DNA from: Oceanicoccus sp.
GTDB lineage: Bacteria; Pseudomonadota; Gammaproteobacteria; Pseudomonadales; Dasaniaceae
Reading direction: 5' to 3'
DNA length: 64,000 bases
Assembly: GCF_029238675.1 (NCBI RefSeq)
Contig: NZ_JAQWFR010000028.1
Span: 62,001-126,000 of the forward strand
The position numbers and the translations under genes are program-made. Every line of letters begins with the position of its first letter. Within the stretch, counting starts at the first letter, position 1. Under the pieces are notes generated by a model. The model had not been told where the DNA came from. It ran no database searches and saw nothing but the letters and a program-made list of their open reading frames with translations. This document shows, piece by piece, positions 51,632-61,686 of the stretch.

Positions 51632-53146
51632 TTATCTGGAAGTGACGCCAGAAAACATTTCCCGCAAACTATTCTTCTGCACCTTGCCCATGTTATTACG
51701 TGGCAGCTCCGTTAAAAAATACACATGCCTTGGCACTTTGTAAGCCGCTAATTTTTCTTTTGCTGAAGTAATAACCGCGACAGAATCCAGCGCCCTATCC
51801 GCCACTATAGCTACCGCTACCGCCTCACCAAAATCCGCATCAGCCACACCAAATACAGCGGATTCCTTGACTCCCTCGATAGCATCAATCACCAATTCCA
51901 CTTCTTTAGGGTAGACGTTGTAACCGCCGCTAATCACCATATCCTTAGTACGACCTACAATAGAGATATAACCATCGGCACTGATTACGCCCTGGTCACC
52001 GGTAATAAAAAAACCATCCTCGGTAAATTCCTGAGCGGTTTTTTCTGGCATCTTCCAATAGCCTTGAAAAATATTAGGACCTTTAACTTGTATAGAACCC
52101 ACGTCGCCTATAGCAACCGCTTGATTATCTGCGTCAACAAGACGCACTGTGATACCAGGTAAAGGTAAACCTACCGTCCCCGCTCTACGCTCCCCCTGTA
52201 AAGGGTTAGAAATCAGCATACTGGTTTCAGACATACCATAACGCTCCAAAATCCTATGGCCGGTACGCTGTTCAAATGCCTGATGCGTCGTAGCCAGTAA
52301 AGGCGCTGAACCGGAAATAAACAGGCGCATGGCTGAACATTGCCCGGCAGAAAAATCGCCAGTGGCTAACAGGCGCGTATAAAAAGTAGGTACACCCATC
52401 ATTACCGTTGCCTTAGGTAATTGCGTTATTACGTCCTCAACATTAAACGAGGGCATAAAAATCATCGAGGCCCCTGCCGCCAGCACGCAATGGCAGGCAA
52501 CAAACAATCCATGCACATGAAAAATCGGCAAGGCATGCAGTAGCACATCGTCCTGATTCCAACCCCAATAATCATGCAGCATCAGGGCATTGGCCGCCAG
52601 GTTGCCATGACTTAACATCGCCCCCTTGGGTCTGCCGGTGGTCCCTGAGGTATATAAAATAGCCGCTAAATCATCTGCGCCAGAGATAACATTATCAAAA
52701 TACGGAGATGACGAGGCGCTGCGTTCAAACAGACTACCGCCACCCATCGCGTCCAGAGTCTCAAATAGTGCGGACTGCTGTTGCGCCAAAGGCTGGCAAT
52801 AACTTTGATCAGCAGGATCCGCAATCACCAGGCTGGGGTTAGCGTCACTAAAAAAGTACTTTAATTCCGCTTCGGTATAACCGGTATTCAAAGGCAAATA
52901 AATAAAACCTGCACGAAGACAGGCAAGATACACCATTAACGCCTCAGAAGATTTTTTAACTTGTACCGCCACGCGATCACCGGTGCTTAAACCCAAACCG
53001 CAAAGATAATTGGCCAATTGAGCTGAGCAATGTTCCATTTGTGAATAGCTTAACTGGCCGCCCGTTGGGTGAACAATAAACGGCTGATTGCCATTCGCTG
53101 GAAAGCGCTGGCTTAGTACTTCATAGAGATTGTGATTAGTGGTCAA
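51632..53146 (-). CDS. Malonyl-CoA synthetase-like acyl-CoA ligase (MatB-like)
   Basis: An AMP-forming acyl-CoA ligase of 504 residues. TTG 53146 gives a start (TTNHNLYEVLSQRFP) that matches the 504-residue MatB length; an upstream frame start at 53230 would overlap the aldolase gene. LYTSGTTGRPKGAMLSHGN is the AMP-binding loop, ERYGMSETSMLISNPLQGER with the following RAGTVGLPLPG resembles MatB, and SGGYNVYPKEVELVI and NNMGKVQKNSLR complete the C-terminal part. Its substrate is likely malonate or a related dicarboxylate; a different acid is possible. Confidence 0.8.
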   Translation of the reverse strand: MTTNHNLYEVLSQRFPANGNQPFIVHPTGGQLSYSQMEHCSAQLANYLCGLGLSTGDRVAVQVKKSSEALMVYLACLRAGFIYLPLNTGYTEAELKYFFSDANPSLVIADPADQSYCQPLAQQQSALFETLDAMGGGSLFERSASSSPYFDNVISGADDLAAILYTSGTTGRPKGAMLSHGNLAANALMLHDYWGWNQDDVLLHALPIFHVHGLFVACHCVLAAGASMIFMPSFNVEDVITQLPKATVMMGVPTFYTRLLATGDFSAGQCSAMRLFISGSAPLLATTHQAFEQRTGHRILERYGMSETSMLISNPLQGERRAGTVGLPLPGITVRLVDADNQAVAIGDVGSIQVKGPNIFQGYWKMPEKTAQEFTEDGFFITGDQGVISADGYISIVGRTKDMVISGGYNVYPKEVELVIDAIEGVKESAVFGVADADFGEAVAVAIVADRALDSVAVITSAKEKLAAYKVPRHVYFLTELPRNNMGKVQKNSLREMFSGVTSR

Positions 53147-53159
53147 ACCGTAGCATCCG

Positions 53160-53948
53160 TTAATCAAACATATCCGGCTGTTCAGCCATAATGACATTAA
53201 ATAAAGGCTGGAAACTAAACCAACCGGCAAGGGCGCTACCCACTAAGTCGGCGGTTTGCTGGGCGCTATCCGGGTTTATCAATTTAGGAGTGCCTGCCGC
53301 CTCCGCCAGCAACTGTGCCTGGCAACTGCGCTCCATGGTAATAAACCACCAGGCCGCCGCTTCAACGGTATCTGCCACAGTTAGCAAGCCATGGTTCTGT
53401 AGAATACAGGCCTTTTTGTCACCCAAAGCCGCAGCTATACGGTCTCCCTCGCTTAGGTCCAGTACCACACCGGTAAAATCTTCAAACACCGCATGATCAT
53501 TATAAAAGGCGCAGGCATCCTGGGTGATAGGATCTAACAAGCGCCCTAAGGTTGACCAGCTCTTGCCATAAATCGAATGGGAGTGAGCCGCGGCAGTGAC
53601 ATCAGGGCGATGCTCATGGATTTTTGAGTGGATGGTAAACGCAGCACCATTGAGCAGCCCTTCACCCTCTATCACCTCACCCAGATGGTTCACCAACAAT
53701 AACTGCGACATTTTAATTTGCTTAAACGAAACCCCCAACGGGTTAACCCAAAAATGATCAGGACGCTCAGGATCGCGAACGGTGATATGCCCAGCCAAGC
53801 CTTCATCAAAACCAAACTTGCCAAACAGCCTGAACGCAGCCGTCAAACGCTGCTTGCAGTGCAGTCGCTCTGCGGCTGGATTATCAAAGGTTTCCGGGCC
53901 AAAGTTATTGGATCGGTTCATTACAATATCGCTAGTAATATCAGTCAT
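53160..53948 (-). CDS. Class II aldolase/adducin-family protein
   Basis: A 262-residue protein of the AraD/FucA fold. GFDEGLAGHITVRDPE (residues about 46-61) carries the Glu/His site, TAAAHSHSIYGKSW the zinc-binding AHSHS pair and ILQNHGLLTVADTVEAAAW the third zinc histidine. It ends 13 bases ahead of the MatB-like gene start, so the two are an operon. Whether it is an aldolase, a decarboxylase or a hydroxyacid isomerase is not clear. Adjacent to an acyl-CoA ligase it may process a dicarboxylate-derived compound. Confidence 0.85.
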   Translation of the reverse strand: MTDITSDIVMNRSNNFGPETFDNPAAERLHCKQRLTAAFRLFGKFGFDEGLAGHITVRDPERPDHFWVNPLGVSFKQIKMSQLLLVNHLGEVIEGEGLLNGAAFTIHSKIHEHRPDVTAAAHSHSIYGKSWSTLGRLLDPITQDACAFYNDHAVFEDFTGVVLDLSEGDRIAAALGDKKACILQNHGLLTVADTVEAAAWWFITMERSCQAQLLAEAAGTPKLINPDSAQQTADLVGSALAGWFSFQPLFNVIMAEQPDMFD

Positions 53949-54113
53949 AATTTTTATACCTGTTCTTCTCTATTAATAAGAAGCTAGCTGACGAAGCTTG
54001 ATAATCCAGATAGGCCAACTGCAGGACAACCAGGAATTTATTGCCTGTATTATTCGCCTACCTACAGCGACAACAACTCCGCCGGGAAGCCCGCATTACT
54101 TAGCCTATGCTTA

Positions 54114-54887
54114 CTACTCAAGGTTATTGATCCTGATCATCTGCTGCAATTCATCCACATAGGCCTCACCGCGACTGGAATACCTGAGCAAGCCCTGGGC
54201 TAATAAGTTACCAGAAAATAGCTTATCCTGATTTCGCTTACTGGCCCTCAGGGCGCGCAATTCACGGTAGGCTTGGTTGGTATTAAGGTTATGGATATAG
54301 CTTTGTACCGACTGCCGTGGGTTGGCAAATCTGGCCACTTCATGGGAGGCATTTGTATCACGACTGCCAGGTACAATCCCGCAACCTTTTTTAAAGCACC
54401 ACTGGCCAAATAAATTATTGCCCTTAACCGCAAAACGCGATGTCCCCCAAGCTGATTCGTTAGCTGATTGTGATAGCGCCAAAGAAGGTGGAATAGTATC
54501 AACCTTGATCAGTAGATCTTCAATCACAGCGGCATAATCAGCAGAGGCATCTTTTATACGATAAAACCCTGCCAACTCTTGCAACCAGTCCTGCTCATCG
54601 CGGGTTAAGTTGTCCACCTTATTTTGCAAACTGGCAAGTTCAACTCGCAAAGCCGTTATACGTTGATTTTCCTGCTCGACCAACGGTAAGACAAAAGCGA
54701 AGAAGGCTGATTTTTTTTCTTTGACTTGAGTGTATTGACTAAAGTCAGGAAGCGTTGGCTCACCGATAAAAGCCGTTTTGGGTGCCACATCGGGCAGTGA
54801 AGTTTTGTCGACGTTTGATACCAAATAAAAACCGATGGCACACGCTAAAAGAACAACAACAAAGAAAACCTGATTATGGCGAGACAT
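54114..54887 (-). CDS. Bax-like N-acetylglucosaminidase
   Basis: A secreted peptidoglycan glucosaminidase-like protein of 257 residues. One N-terminal hydrophobic segment (VFFVVVLLACAIGFYLVSNV) is followed by PPSLALSQSANESAWGTSRF, with the catalytic-type Glu in the glucosaminidase motif, NLFGQWCFKKGCGIVPGSRD, and RFANPRQSVQSYIHNLNTN. This is the Bax/FlgJ-type glucosaminidase pattern and probably acts on cell wall in the periplasm. Followed by the ABC permease gene upstream. Confidence 0.88.
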   Translation of the reverse strand: MSRHNQVFFVVVLLACAIGFYLVSNVDKTSLPDVAPKTAFIGEPTLPDFSQYTQVKEKKSAFFAFVLPLVEQENQRITALRVELASLQNKVDNLTRDEQDWLQELAGFYRIKDASADYAAVIEDLLIKVDTIPPSLALSQSANESAWGTSRFAVKGNNLFGQWCFKKGCGIVPGSRDTNASHEVARFANPRQSVQSYIHNLNTNQAYRELRALRASKRNQDKLFSGNLLAQGLLRYSSRGEAYVDELQQMIRINNLE

Positions 54888-54948
54888 TATCTACCGTCCG
54901 TTAGAATGAAGTCGCGATGGTACTGAATTTGCCAGTACCGCTCAACTG

Positions 54949-57441
54949 TTATATCTCCCTCAAGACTTCTACTGGTGGTGTATTAACCACTTTACGGCAA
55001 GTGACATAACCGGCGGTGCCTATGAGTATCGCCCCGAATAAGGGACCAACCAACCAGACCCAGGGATGAAAGACATAATCCATACGCAACAGGTATTCTT
55101 GCAAGCCATAGACTGACAATTCAGCCGAGAACGCTGCCAGAAAACCAGCCAATAAACCCAGTGAAGAAAATTCAATCACCAGGCTGCCCAAGACTAATTC
55201 TCTTTTTGCACCCAGAGTTCTTAAAACAGCGCTTTCCTGATAGCGGCTATCAAGACTGGCCTGCACACTGGCAATCAATACCAATAAGCCGCTGACAATA
55301 ATTAGACCCAACACTAATTCAACCGCACTACTGACCTGAGTAATAATGCTACGGATTTGCTTAATCACCGAATCCATTTCAATCACAGTAATAGTGGGAA
55401 ATTCTCGCAGAAACTGATTTAAAAAATGCTTTTGTCCCGACGGTAAATAAAAGCTGGTCATATAAGTAGCGGGATACTGGTTGAGCAAACCAGGGGGAAA
55501 CAGCATATAGAAATTAGGCTTCATGGTATCCCAATCCAGCTCGCGAATACTGGTGACTGTTACCACCAGGCGCTCACTGCCAATAAGGAATTCCATTTTG
55601 TCGCCAGTATTAATTTGCAAACGCTGGGCCAGATTTTTTTCCATGGAGACTTCCGCCGCGGTAGAGCCTTCGCTCCACCACTCCCCTTCCACAATAATAT
55701 TATCGTTAGGCAAAGTTTTCGACCAGCTTAAGCTCAGTTCACGATCAAGACTATTTTGCGCAGTAGGGTCAGTCCTGCTGGCACGTTTAGCCACAGTTTC
55801 ATCATTCACTCGGGTTAAGCGGCCCCTTACCATTGGGTAGATGGGCTCAGTTTCCAATTGGTTCGTAGCCAATAGGGTTCGTAGCGAAGTGACTTCGTGT
55901 TTGGCAACATTGACCAAAAAATGGTTGGGTGTACCTTCAGGTAGTTGTACCTGCCACTCTTCGATTAAAGAGCTGCGTATCAATGCCAGCAATAACAACA
56001 GCATAATGGCCAAAGAAAAAATCACCGACTGCACCGCATTTTGAAAACCGCGACGACGCATGGAAGCAAGGGCCAAACGCCAACTGCTACCCGCCTGCAT
56101 ACCTACCCTGGCAGTGCCCCGCAGTAAATACCAGGCAAACACACCAACAATCACAAAGGTTAAACCAACGCCAGCCAACACCGCCATAGTCAAGGTGAGG
56201 TTGCCGCTATACCAGAACATAAGCAGGCCAATGCCGGACACGCCAATGCCGTAGGTAAGCACATTGCCAAGGCCACTATTAGGCAGGTCCCGGCGCAATA
56301 CGCGCAGTGGTGAAGCTCCCTGTAAACTTAATAACGGCGGTAAAGCAAAAGCCAGCAAACAAACCAATGCCGTGACTGAACCGATAATAAACGGACGCAG
56401 GGTAATCTCCGGCGTTGAAGTTACATCAAAATAGTCCTGCAAAATCAGGATAAACATTTCCTGTATTAACCAGCCAAAAGCACAACCAACTAACAAAGCG
56501 ATCGTAGCGAGTAACAGTAAATTACCGATATAAATTCTCATTACCCGGGCAGAGGTGGCGCCCAGGGATTTCATTATTGCCACATAGTCATAGTGGCGCT
56601 CGCTGTAACGCCTGGCGGCAAGCGCAATGGCGATACCCGCAAGCCCTACCCCCAGTGCCCCCGCCAACAGTAAAAATTGCTCTGCCCGCTGCAGGGACTG
56701 GGATATTCCAGGTTGGGTATCTTTAAGGTTTAACCATTTATGGGAAGGCTGCATTTGCCCCTTGACCCATTCCCCATAGCGGGATAATGCGTCGGCCTCA
56801 CCGGCAAAGAGATAGCGATATTCAACAAGACTACCCGGCTGGACAATATCCGTGGCGGGAATATCCGCAATATTCATCAATACACGGGCGCCCAAAACAA
56901 AACCATTGCCACCACGGTCCGGTTCATTAACGACAACTTTGCTGATAAGTAGTTTGGCTTCGCCAACATATAGAGCATCGCCAATTTCAAGGTTCATTAA
57001 AGGTAATAAACGAGGGTCTAACCACACTTCCCCCCGGGGAGGTGATGCGGTGGTTTTAATACTGCTACCAAAAGCCTCATCACTGACTTCCAACTGCCCT
57101 CGCAGCGGATAATGGTTACTAACCGCTTTAACAGAGGTGAGCTGCATGGTGGCATCTACCTCTTCTCCTGCATACACCATTGACTGAAAGCTTAAGATCT
57201 CGGCTTGCTGTAAGCCCTCTCTTTCAGCCTGCTGCAGCCAAAGATTATCAACAGGGGCCGGGCTTTGCAGCACTCTATCGGCAGCGAGAAAGCTGCTGCT
57301 CTGGGCGACAATACCCTGCTGTAAACGGTCGGCAAATAGTGAAATACCGGTAACAATAGCCACGGCAAGAACAATGGACGACGCTAATATACCGAGCTCA
57401 CCGCCTCGCCAATCGCGCCATAATAAACGCAAGGCAAACAT
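54949..57441 (-). CDS. FtsX-like ABC transporter permease (YbbP-type)
   Basis: An 830-residue inner-membrane protein with two blocks of FtsX-like helices. The N-terminal part (LLWRDWRGGELGILASSIVL) starts with a membrane helix, the first FtsX block is near residues 250-390 (LLAGALGVGLAGIAIALAAR, LKSLGATSARVMRIYIGNLL) and the second near residues 700-820 (ILGLIIVSGLLVLIASVQAS). Between lies a large periplasmic domain. It pairs with the following ATPase gene, overlapping it by one base, as in the YbbA-YbbP type; the substrate and any partner peptidase are unknown. Confidence 0.92.
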   Translation of the reverse strand: MFALRLLWRDWRGGELGILASSIVLAVAIVTGISLFADRLQQGIVAQSSSFLAADRVLQSPAPVDNLWLQQAEREGLQQAEILSFQSMVYAGEEVDATMQLTSVKAVSNHYPLRGQLEVSDEAFGSSIKTTASPPRGEVWLDPRLLPLMNLEIGDALYVGEAKLLISKVVVNEPDRGGNGFVLGARVLMNIADIPATDIVQPGSLVEYRYLFAGEADALSRYGEWVKGQMQPSHKWLNLKDTQPGISQSLQRAEQFLLLAGALGVGLAGIAIALAARRYSERHYDYVAIMKSLGATSARVMRIYIGNLLLLATIALLVGCAFGWLIQEMFILILQDYFDVTSTPEITLRPFIIGSVTALVCLLAFALPPLLSLQGASPLRVLRRDLPNSGLGNVLTYGIGVSGIGLLMFWYSGNLTLTMAVLAGVGLTFVIVGVFAWYLLRGTARVGMQAGSSWRLALASMRRRGFQNAVQSVIFSLAIMLLLLLALIRSSLIEEWQVQLPEGTPNHFLVNVAKHEVTSLRTLLATNQLETEPIYPMVRGRLTRVNDETVAKRASRTDPTAQNSLDRELSLSWSKTLPNDNIIVEGEWWSEGSTAAEVSMEKNLAQRLQINTGDKMEFLIGSERLVVTVTSIRELDWDTMKPNFYMLFPPGLLNQYPATYMTSFYLPSGQKHFLNQFLREFPTITVIEMDSVIKQIRSIITQVSSAVELVLGLIIVSGLLVLIASVQASLDSRYQESAVLRTLGAKRELVLGSLVIEFSSLGLLAGFLAAFSAELSVYGLQEYLLRMDYVFHPWVWLVGPLFGAILIGTAGYVTCRKVVNTPPVEVLREI

Positions 57442-58157
57442 TAATTTTGGCCCGAAGCTGAAACTACAACACTGGGTTTATTACGCTTATCGGCAACAAT
57501 TTCACCGCCCTCTAACTGTATGCTGCGCTGGCAGCGATCAGCTAAACGCTGCTCATGGGTAACCAGCACCAGCGTTGCGCCCTCTTCACGATTGAGCTCA
57601 AACAATAGGTCAATCACCTGAGTCCCGGTGGCGGTATCCAAATTACCGGTGGGTTCATCGGCAAATAAAATGTGTGGCTGTGAAGCAAAGGCCCGGGCTA
57701 AAGCTACCCGCTGCTGCTCACCGCCGGACAGTTGTTTGGGGTAATGATTAAAGCGATGATCAAGGCCAACACGCTGTAGATATTTTTCAGCCAGACCGCG
57801 AGCACCCGCCACACCCTTTAACTCGGCGGGCAACATAACATTTTCTAAAGCCGTTAAACTGGGTAACAACTGGAAAGACTGAAAAACAAAACCCACCAAA
57901 TCCGCGCGGACCGTTGCGCGCTCATCTTCGGTCAAACTGGTAATATCCCTGCCAGCCAGAGTAATAGAACCCTTGCCAGGAACATCCAGCCCTGCCAATA
58001 GTCCTAGCAGGGTAGATTTACCGGAACCGGAAGAACCAACAATAGCCAATGTTTCCCCCTGCTTGATTTCCAGATCAATCCCTTTCAATATGCACAGGGA
58101 ACCTTCGGAGGTTGCTACGGTTTTTTCAATATTTTGTGCGTTTATCATTACAGTCAT
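57441..58157 (-). CDS. ABC transporter ATP-binding protein (YbbA-type)
   Basis: A LolD/YbbA-type ATPase of 238 residues. [20 protein letters not shown] is Walker [17 protein letters not shown] the signature, [16 protein letters not shown] Walker B and [12 protein letters not shown] the switch histidine. It overlaps the permease start by one base, forming one ABC transporter. It is 20 bases from tesA, which is divergent, a layout usual for tesA-ybbA-ybbP in gammaproteobacteria. Confidence 0.95.
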   Translation of the reverse strand: MTVMINAQNIEKTVATSEGSLCILKGIDLEIKQGETLAIVGSSGSGKSTLLGLLAGLDVPGKGSITLAGRDITSLTEDERATVRADLVGFVFQSFQLLPSLTALENVMLPAELKGVAGARGLAEKYLQRVGLDHRFNHYPKQLSGGEQQRVALARAFASQPHILFADEPTGNLDTATGTQVIDLLFELNREEGATLVLVTHEQRLADRCQRSIQLEGGEIVADKRNKPSVVVSASGQN

Positions 58158-58177
58158 CTTAATAATTAAGGTTTGCT

Positions 58178-58837
58178 ATGTTGTTTGCTATGTTGCCAGG
58201 TTTCAAACAATTCACTAGAAACGCCATTGTAGCCATTAGCCTGTTCGCTCTAACACTGCCAGTATGGGCTAATGATACCGATAAGCCAGTATCAATTATG
58301 GTACTTGGCGACAGTATCAGTGCCGCCTTTGGTATCGCCCGTGAAGATGGCTGGGTTCACCTGCTAGACCAACATTTTATCAACGACCACCCTGAAGCTG
58401 ACTATGAGGTGATCAATGCCAGTATCAGCGGTGAGACCACCGGCGGCGGTCTGTCACGACTACCTAAGCTATTAGCCAACCATCAGCCTAATATCGTGAT
58501 TATCGAATTAGGGGGCAACGATGGCCTCAGGGGCTACCCTATCAAGACCTTGCGGGGCAACCTCGACCAATTGGTTAGCCTGTCAAAACAGGCCAATGCC
58601 AAAGTTTTAGTGGTCGGGATGCAAATACCCCCTAATTACGGACCTCGCTACACTCAACAGTTTTACGATAGCTTTGCCAAAATAGCCCAAAAATATGATG
58701 CTGAATTGTTACCTTTTTTGCTTGAGGATATCGCTTTAATACCCGCTTTGATGCAAAAAGACGGCATTCACCCCACCGCCGTTGCTCAGCCACTGATACT
58801 GAGAAACGTATTACCTCATTTGAAGGAATTACTGTAG
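58178..58837 (+). CDS. tesA: TesA-type esterase/lysophospholipase (SGNH hydrolase)
   Basis: A periplasmic GDSL hydrolase of 219 residues. A hydrophobic signal stretch (AIVAISLFALTLPVWA, ending before NDTD) is followed by the nucleophile block VLGDSISAAFGIA, ELGGNDGLRG (block III Asn) and DGIHPTAVAQ (Asp and His). Family members hydrolyse acyl-CoA, esters and lysophospholipids. It is divergent from the YbbA/YbbP ABC transporter. A repeat element follows. Confidence 0.92.
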   Translation: MLFAMLPGFKQFTRNAIVAISLFALTLPVWANDTDKPVSIMVLGDSISAAFGIAREDGWVHLLDQHFINDHPEADYEVINASISGETTGGGLSRLPKLLANHQPNIVIIELGGNDGLRGYPIKTLRGNLDQLVSLSKQANAKVLVVGMQIPPNYGPRYTQQFYDSFAKIAQKYDAELLPFLLEDIALIPALMQKDGIHPTAVAQPLILRNVLPHLKELL

Positions 58838-58865
58838 CTATGGCGTTAAGCTATCCCTAACCCCC

Positions 58866-58968
58866 CGTCATTCCCGCGCAGGCGGGAATCCAGCGCTGTA
58901 GATTTCCGCCTTAGCGGAAATAACAGCCTAAGCATGCAGCCTGGATTCCCGCCTGCGCGGGAATGACA
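58866..58968. repeat. Palindromic repeat element, copy 6 (full, plus orientation)
   Basis: CGTCATTCCCGCGCAGGCGG at the left, central TTTCCGCC-TTA-GCGGAAA, and CTGGATTCCCGCCTGCGCGG at the right, nearly identical to copy 1. It lies between the convergent tesA and YgjP-type protease genes, 29 and 26 bases away. Confidence 0.92.
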
Positions 58969-58993
58969 GGGGTGGGGGTAGGTATAGGAGTAG

Positions 58994-59728
58994 TTACGAA
59001 AGGTCTTCAATCAGTAACTCACGTTCACGCCAATCTGGCATCACATGGTCTAACAGGCGGTAAAAGGTCTTACCGTGGTGGAACTCTTCCAAGTGTGATA
59101 ACTCATGGGTGATCACATAATCAATACACTCAACTGGCATTTTAATCAGTGATAAATTCAATGTAATCTCACCCCTGCTGGAACAACTACCCCAGCGGCG
59201 ACGCATTTTTCTAACAGTAACCTCCGGCATCACATACTTATCCTGAAACCAGCCTGGAAACGACTCAAAACAGGCGAACAGGCGCTCCTCATAAATCGCT
59301 TCCGCCTCCTGCCGATACCAGCGATTCATGGCTTTTTCTATCTGGGCAGGGTTATTTTTATCCCTTACCGACACCACAATAACGCTATCGCTAAAAGATA
59401 CCTGGGCTCTCGCCCCTTCAATAATATGCAAGGGATAACGCTGGCCTAAATAGGGGTGATACTGACCCTGTTGTAACGTAGGTTCGAGGGCAAGCCTGGC
59501 CAAGGCTTCACGGCGTTGTTCAACAATCCAGTCTGAGCGCTGCTCAACAAAATCGACAATCTCATATTTGGGCACCCACTTGGGTGCGCGCACCTCAACC
59601 GATGCGTCAGGTAACACATGCAGGGCAATAGTTTTCCTGCGCATCCGTTTAATATGATAATCAAAGGATTGGTCCAGCGATAATTGTTGAGATTGTTGTT
59701 GCTGCACTAAACGCTGAAAGAAATTCAC
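58994..59728 (-). CDS. YgjP-type zinc metallopeptidase (DUF45/SprT-like)
   Basis: A 244-residue protein with the zincin motif [20 protein letters not shown] near the C-terminus (HExxH, third ligand His) and the family core [23 protein letters not shown] at 59728 overlaps the recQ stop by four bases (GTGA). It may be a metalloprotease or an amidase; the physiological role is unknown. Confidence 0.85.
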   Translation of the reverse strand: MNFFQRLVQQQQSQQLSLDQSFDYHIKRMRRKTIALHVLPDASVEVRAPKWVPKYEIVDFVEQRSDWIVEQRREALARLALEPTLQQGQYHPYLGQRYPLHIIEGARAQVSFSDSVIVVSVRDKNNPAQIEKAMNRWYRQEAEAIYEERLFACFESFPGWFQDKYVMPEVTVRKMRRRWGSCSSRGEITLNLSLIKMPVECIDYVITHELSHLEEFHHGKTFYRLLDHVMPDWRERELLIEDLS

Positions 59729-61572
59729 GCTAAACCTGCTTCAGCATGACTGCAAATCACATCAATAAAGTCATTGCCGTACTTATCTAATTTGCTTTCA
59801 CCGACACCAGTAATCGTCAGTAAATCCAACCGCGACATAGGCCTAACTTCCAGCATTTCTTTTAACGTCGCATCATGGAAAATAACATAAGGCGGTACAT
59901 TATATTCTTCGGCTAAGCGTTTACGGCACTCGCGTAGATCATCAAATAATTGTTGGTGTTCAGGCTTAACCAGTGATTTTTTAGGGGATTTTTTACTGGT
60001 TTTTTTCGTCGAAGGCGCTTTAAATTCTTCTTTACGTAAATGCAAAGACTGCTCGCCTTTTAATACTGGCCGACAAATATCGGTCAATTGCAGAGCGCTA
60101 TAACCTTCAAGATCAACTCGCAATAAACCGCGCACCACCAGCTGACGAACCACTGAGCGCCATTGCGCCTCATGAATATCGCTGCCAATGCCAAAGGTAC
60201 TCAATTGTTGATGGCCATGCTGTAACACCTTGGCGGTTTCTTTGCCCAACAACACATCCAATACATGCACCACACCAAAACGTTGGCCGGTTCGATAGAC
60301 GCAGGATAATAACTTTTGTGCTGACTCACTGGCATCCCAGGTTTCGGGGGGGATTTGGCAGTTATCACAATTGCCACAGTGGTCCGGGGCTTCATCAGCA
60401 AAATAATTTAATAACACCTGACGCCGACAGCTGGTGACTTCACATAAACCCAGCATCGCATCCAACTTATGCCGCTCAGCCCGTTTAAACTGTTCAGAGC
60501 CATTAGACTGCTGCTGCATTTGCTGTAATCGCACCACATCCTGCAAGCCGTAAACCATCCAGGCTTCGGAGGGCAGACCATCGCGGCCTGCCCTGCCCGT
60601 TTCCTGGTAATAGGCTTCAATACTTTTGGGTAAATCCAAATGCGCAACAAAACGCACATCCGGCTTATCAATCCCCATACCGAAGGCTATGGTGGCCACA
60701 ATAATGACACCATCTTCACGTAAAAATCGGCTTTGATGAGTTTCCCGAAGCTGGGGTGACAAGCCCGCATGGTAGGGCAATGCGGTAAAGCCCTGCTGGG
60801 TTAACCAGGCAGCGGTATCTTCCACCTTTTTACGGGATAAACAATAAACAATCCCCGCCTCGTTTTTGCGTTGCTGTAAAAACGCCGTTAGCTGCTTACG
60901 CGGTGAGGTTTTGTTGGCAATGGCATAGCGGATATTGGGTCGGTCAAATCCACTGATATAGGAATTAGCCTCGGTTAAAGCCAGCCGCTCAATGATCTCC
61001 TGCCGAGTGCGCATATCAGCGGTGGCAGTCAGTGCGATTCTGGGAGTCTGGGGAAAACGCTCAGATAACACGCTTAAAGATAAATAATCCGCCCTGAAGT
61101 CATGCCCCCACTGGGATACACAATGGGCCTCATCAATAGCCAATAACGCCAACTGGCAACGGCCCAATAAATCCAGCGTACGCTCCTGTACCAAACGCTC
61201 TGGGGCGATATAAAGTAAATCCAGCTCCCCAGCTAATAGCTGTTGCTCGATAAAGTTCTGGTCATTGACGGATAAGGTTGAGTTCAAGAACGCCGCCTTT
61301 ACCCCCAACTGCTGCATAGCATCCACTTGATCCTGCATCAGGGCTATTAACGGGGAAATAATAATCCCGACACCCTCACGCAATAGAGACGGAATTTGAT
61401 AACACAGCGACTTACCGCCGCCGGTGGGCATAAGGACTAAAGCATCGTGACCCGCGGTGATATGGTCAATAATCTCCGCCTGATGACCGCGAAAGCTGTC
61501 ATAGCCGTAAAGGCTGTTTAATAGGTCTACTGCGTTTTGCGGCATTGGCGTCTTATTAGTTAAAGTAGGCAT
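59725..61572 (-). CDS. recQ: ATP-dependent DNA helicase RecQ
   Basis: 3'-5' helicase of 615 residues. [15 protein letters not shown] (motif I), [20 protein letters not shown] (DEAH and aromatic loop), then [19 protein letters not shown] and [14 protein letters not shown] (motifs V and VI). A zinc-binding set [13 protein letters not shown] to HCGNCDNC follows, then a winged helix and a C-terminal HRDC domain (residues about 540-610). Genome maintenance by family role. It is followed by the YgjP-type gene with a four-base overlap. Confidence 0.97.
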   Translation of the reverse strand: MPTLTNKTPMPQNAVDLLNSLYGYDSFRGHQAEIIDHITAGHDALVLMPTGGGKSLCYQIPSLLREGVGIIISPLIALMQDQVDAMQQLGVKAAFLNSTLSVNDQNFIEQQLLAGELDLLYIAPERLVQERTLDLLGRCQLALLAIDEAHCVSQWGHDFRADYLSLSVLSERFPQTPRIALTATADMRTRQEIIERLALTEANSYISGFDRPNIRYAIANKTSPRKQLTAFLQQRKNEAGIVYCLSRKKVEDTAAWLTQQGFTALPYHAGLSPQLRETHQSRFLREDGVIIVATIAFGMGIDKPDVRFVAHLDLPKSIEAYYQETGRAGRDGLPSEAWMVYGLQDVVRLQQMQQQSNGSEQFKRAERHKLDAMLGLCEVTSCRRQVLLNYFADEAPDHCGNCDNCQIPPETWDASESAQKLLSCVYRTGQRFGVVHVLDVLLGKETAKVLQHGHQQLSTFGIGSDIHEAQWRSVVRQLVVRGLLRVDLEGYSALQLTDICRPVLKGEQSLHLRKEEFKAPSTKKTSKKSPKKSLVKPEHQQLFDDLRECRKRLAEEYNVPPYVIFHDATLKEMLEVRPMSRLDLLTITGVGESKLDKYGNDFIDVICSHAEAGLA

Positions 61573-61686
61573 AGCGACGGACTCCTTTCCATTGAATTAA
61601 TCGATATTACTTCCTGAAAGTGATTTAAACAGGCTTCGGCTTTGCCTACAATAGCGCCTCTGATCTTTCTACGGGATGACCCATGC

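Noticed and set aside
53146-53230. Longer N-terminus for the MatB-like ligase
   Set aside because: It would overlap the aldolase gene by 71 bases, while TTG 53146 gives the typical family length.
11048-58968. CRISPR array
   Set aside because: The repeated units are tens of kilobases apart, palindromic and have no regular spacers.
61573-61686. BirA-type biotin operator before bioA
   Set aside because: No TTGTAAACC-N15-GGTTTACAA-like site is present in the gap.
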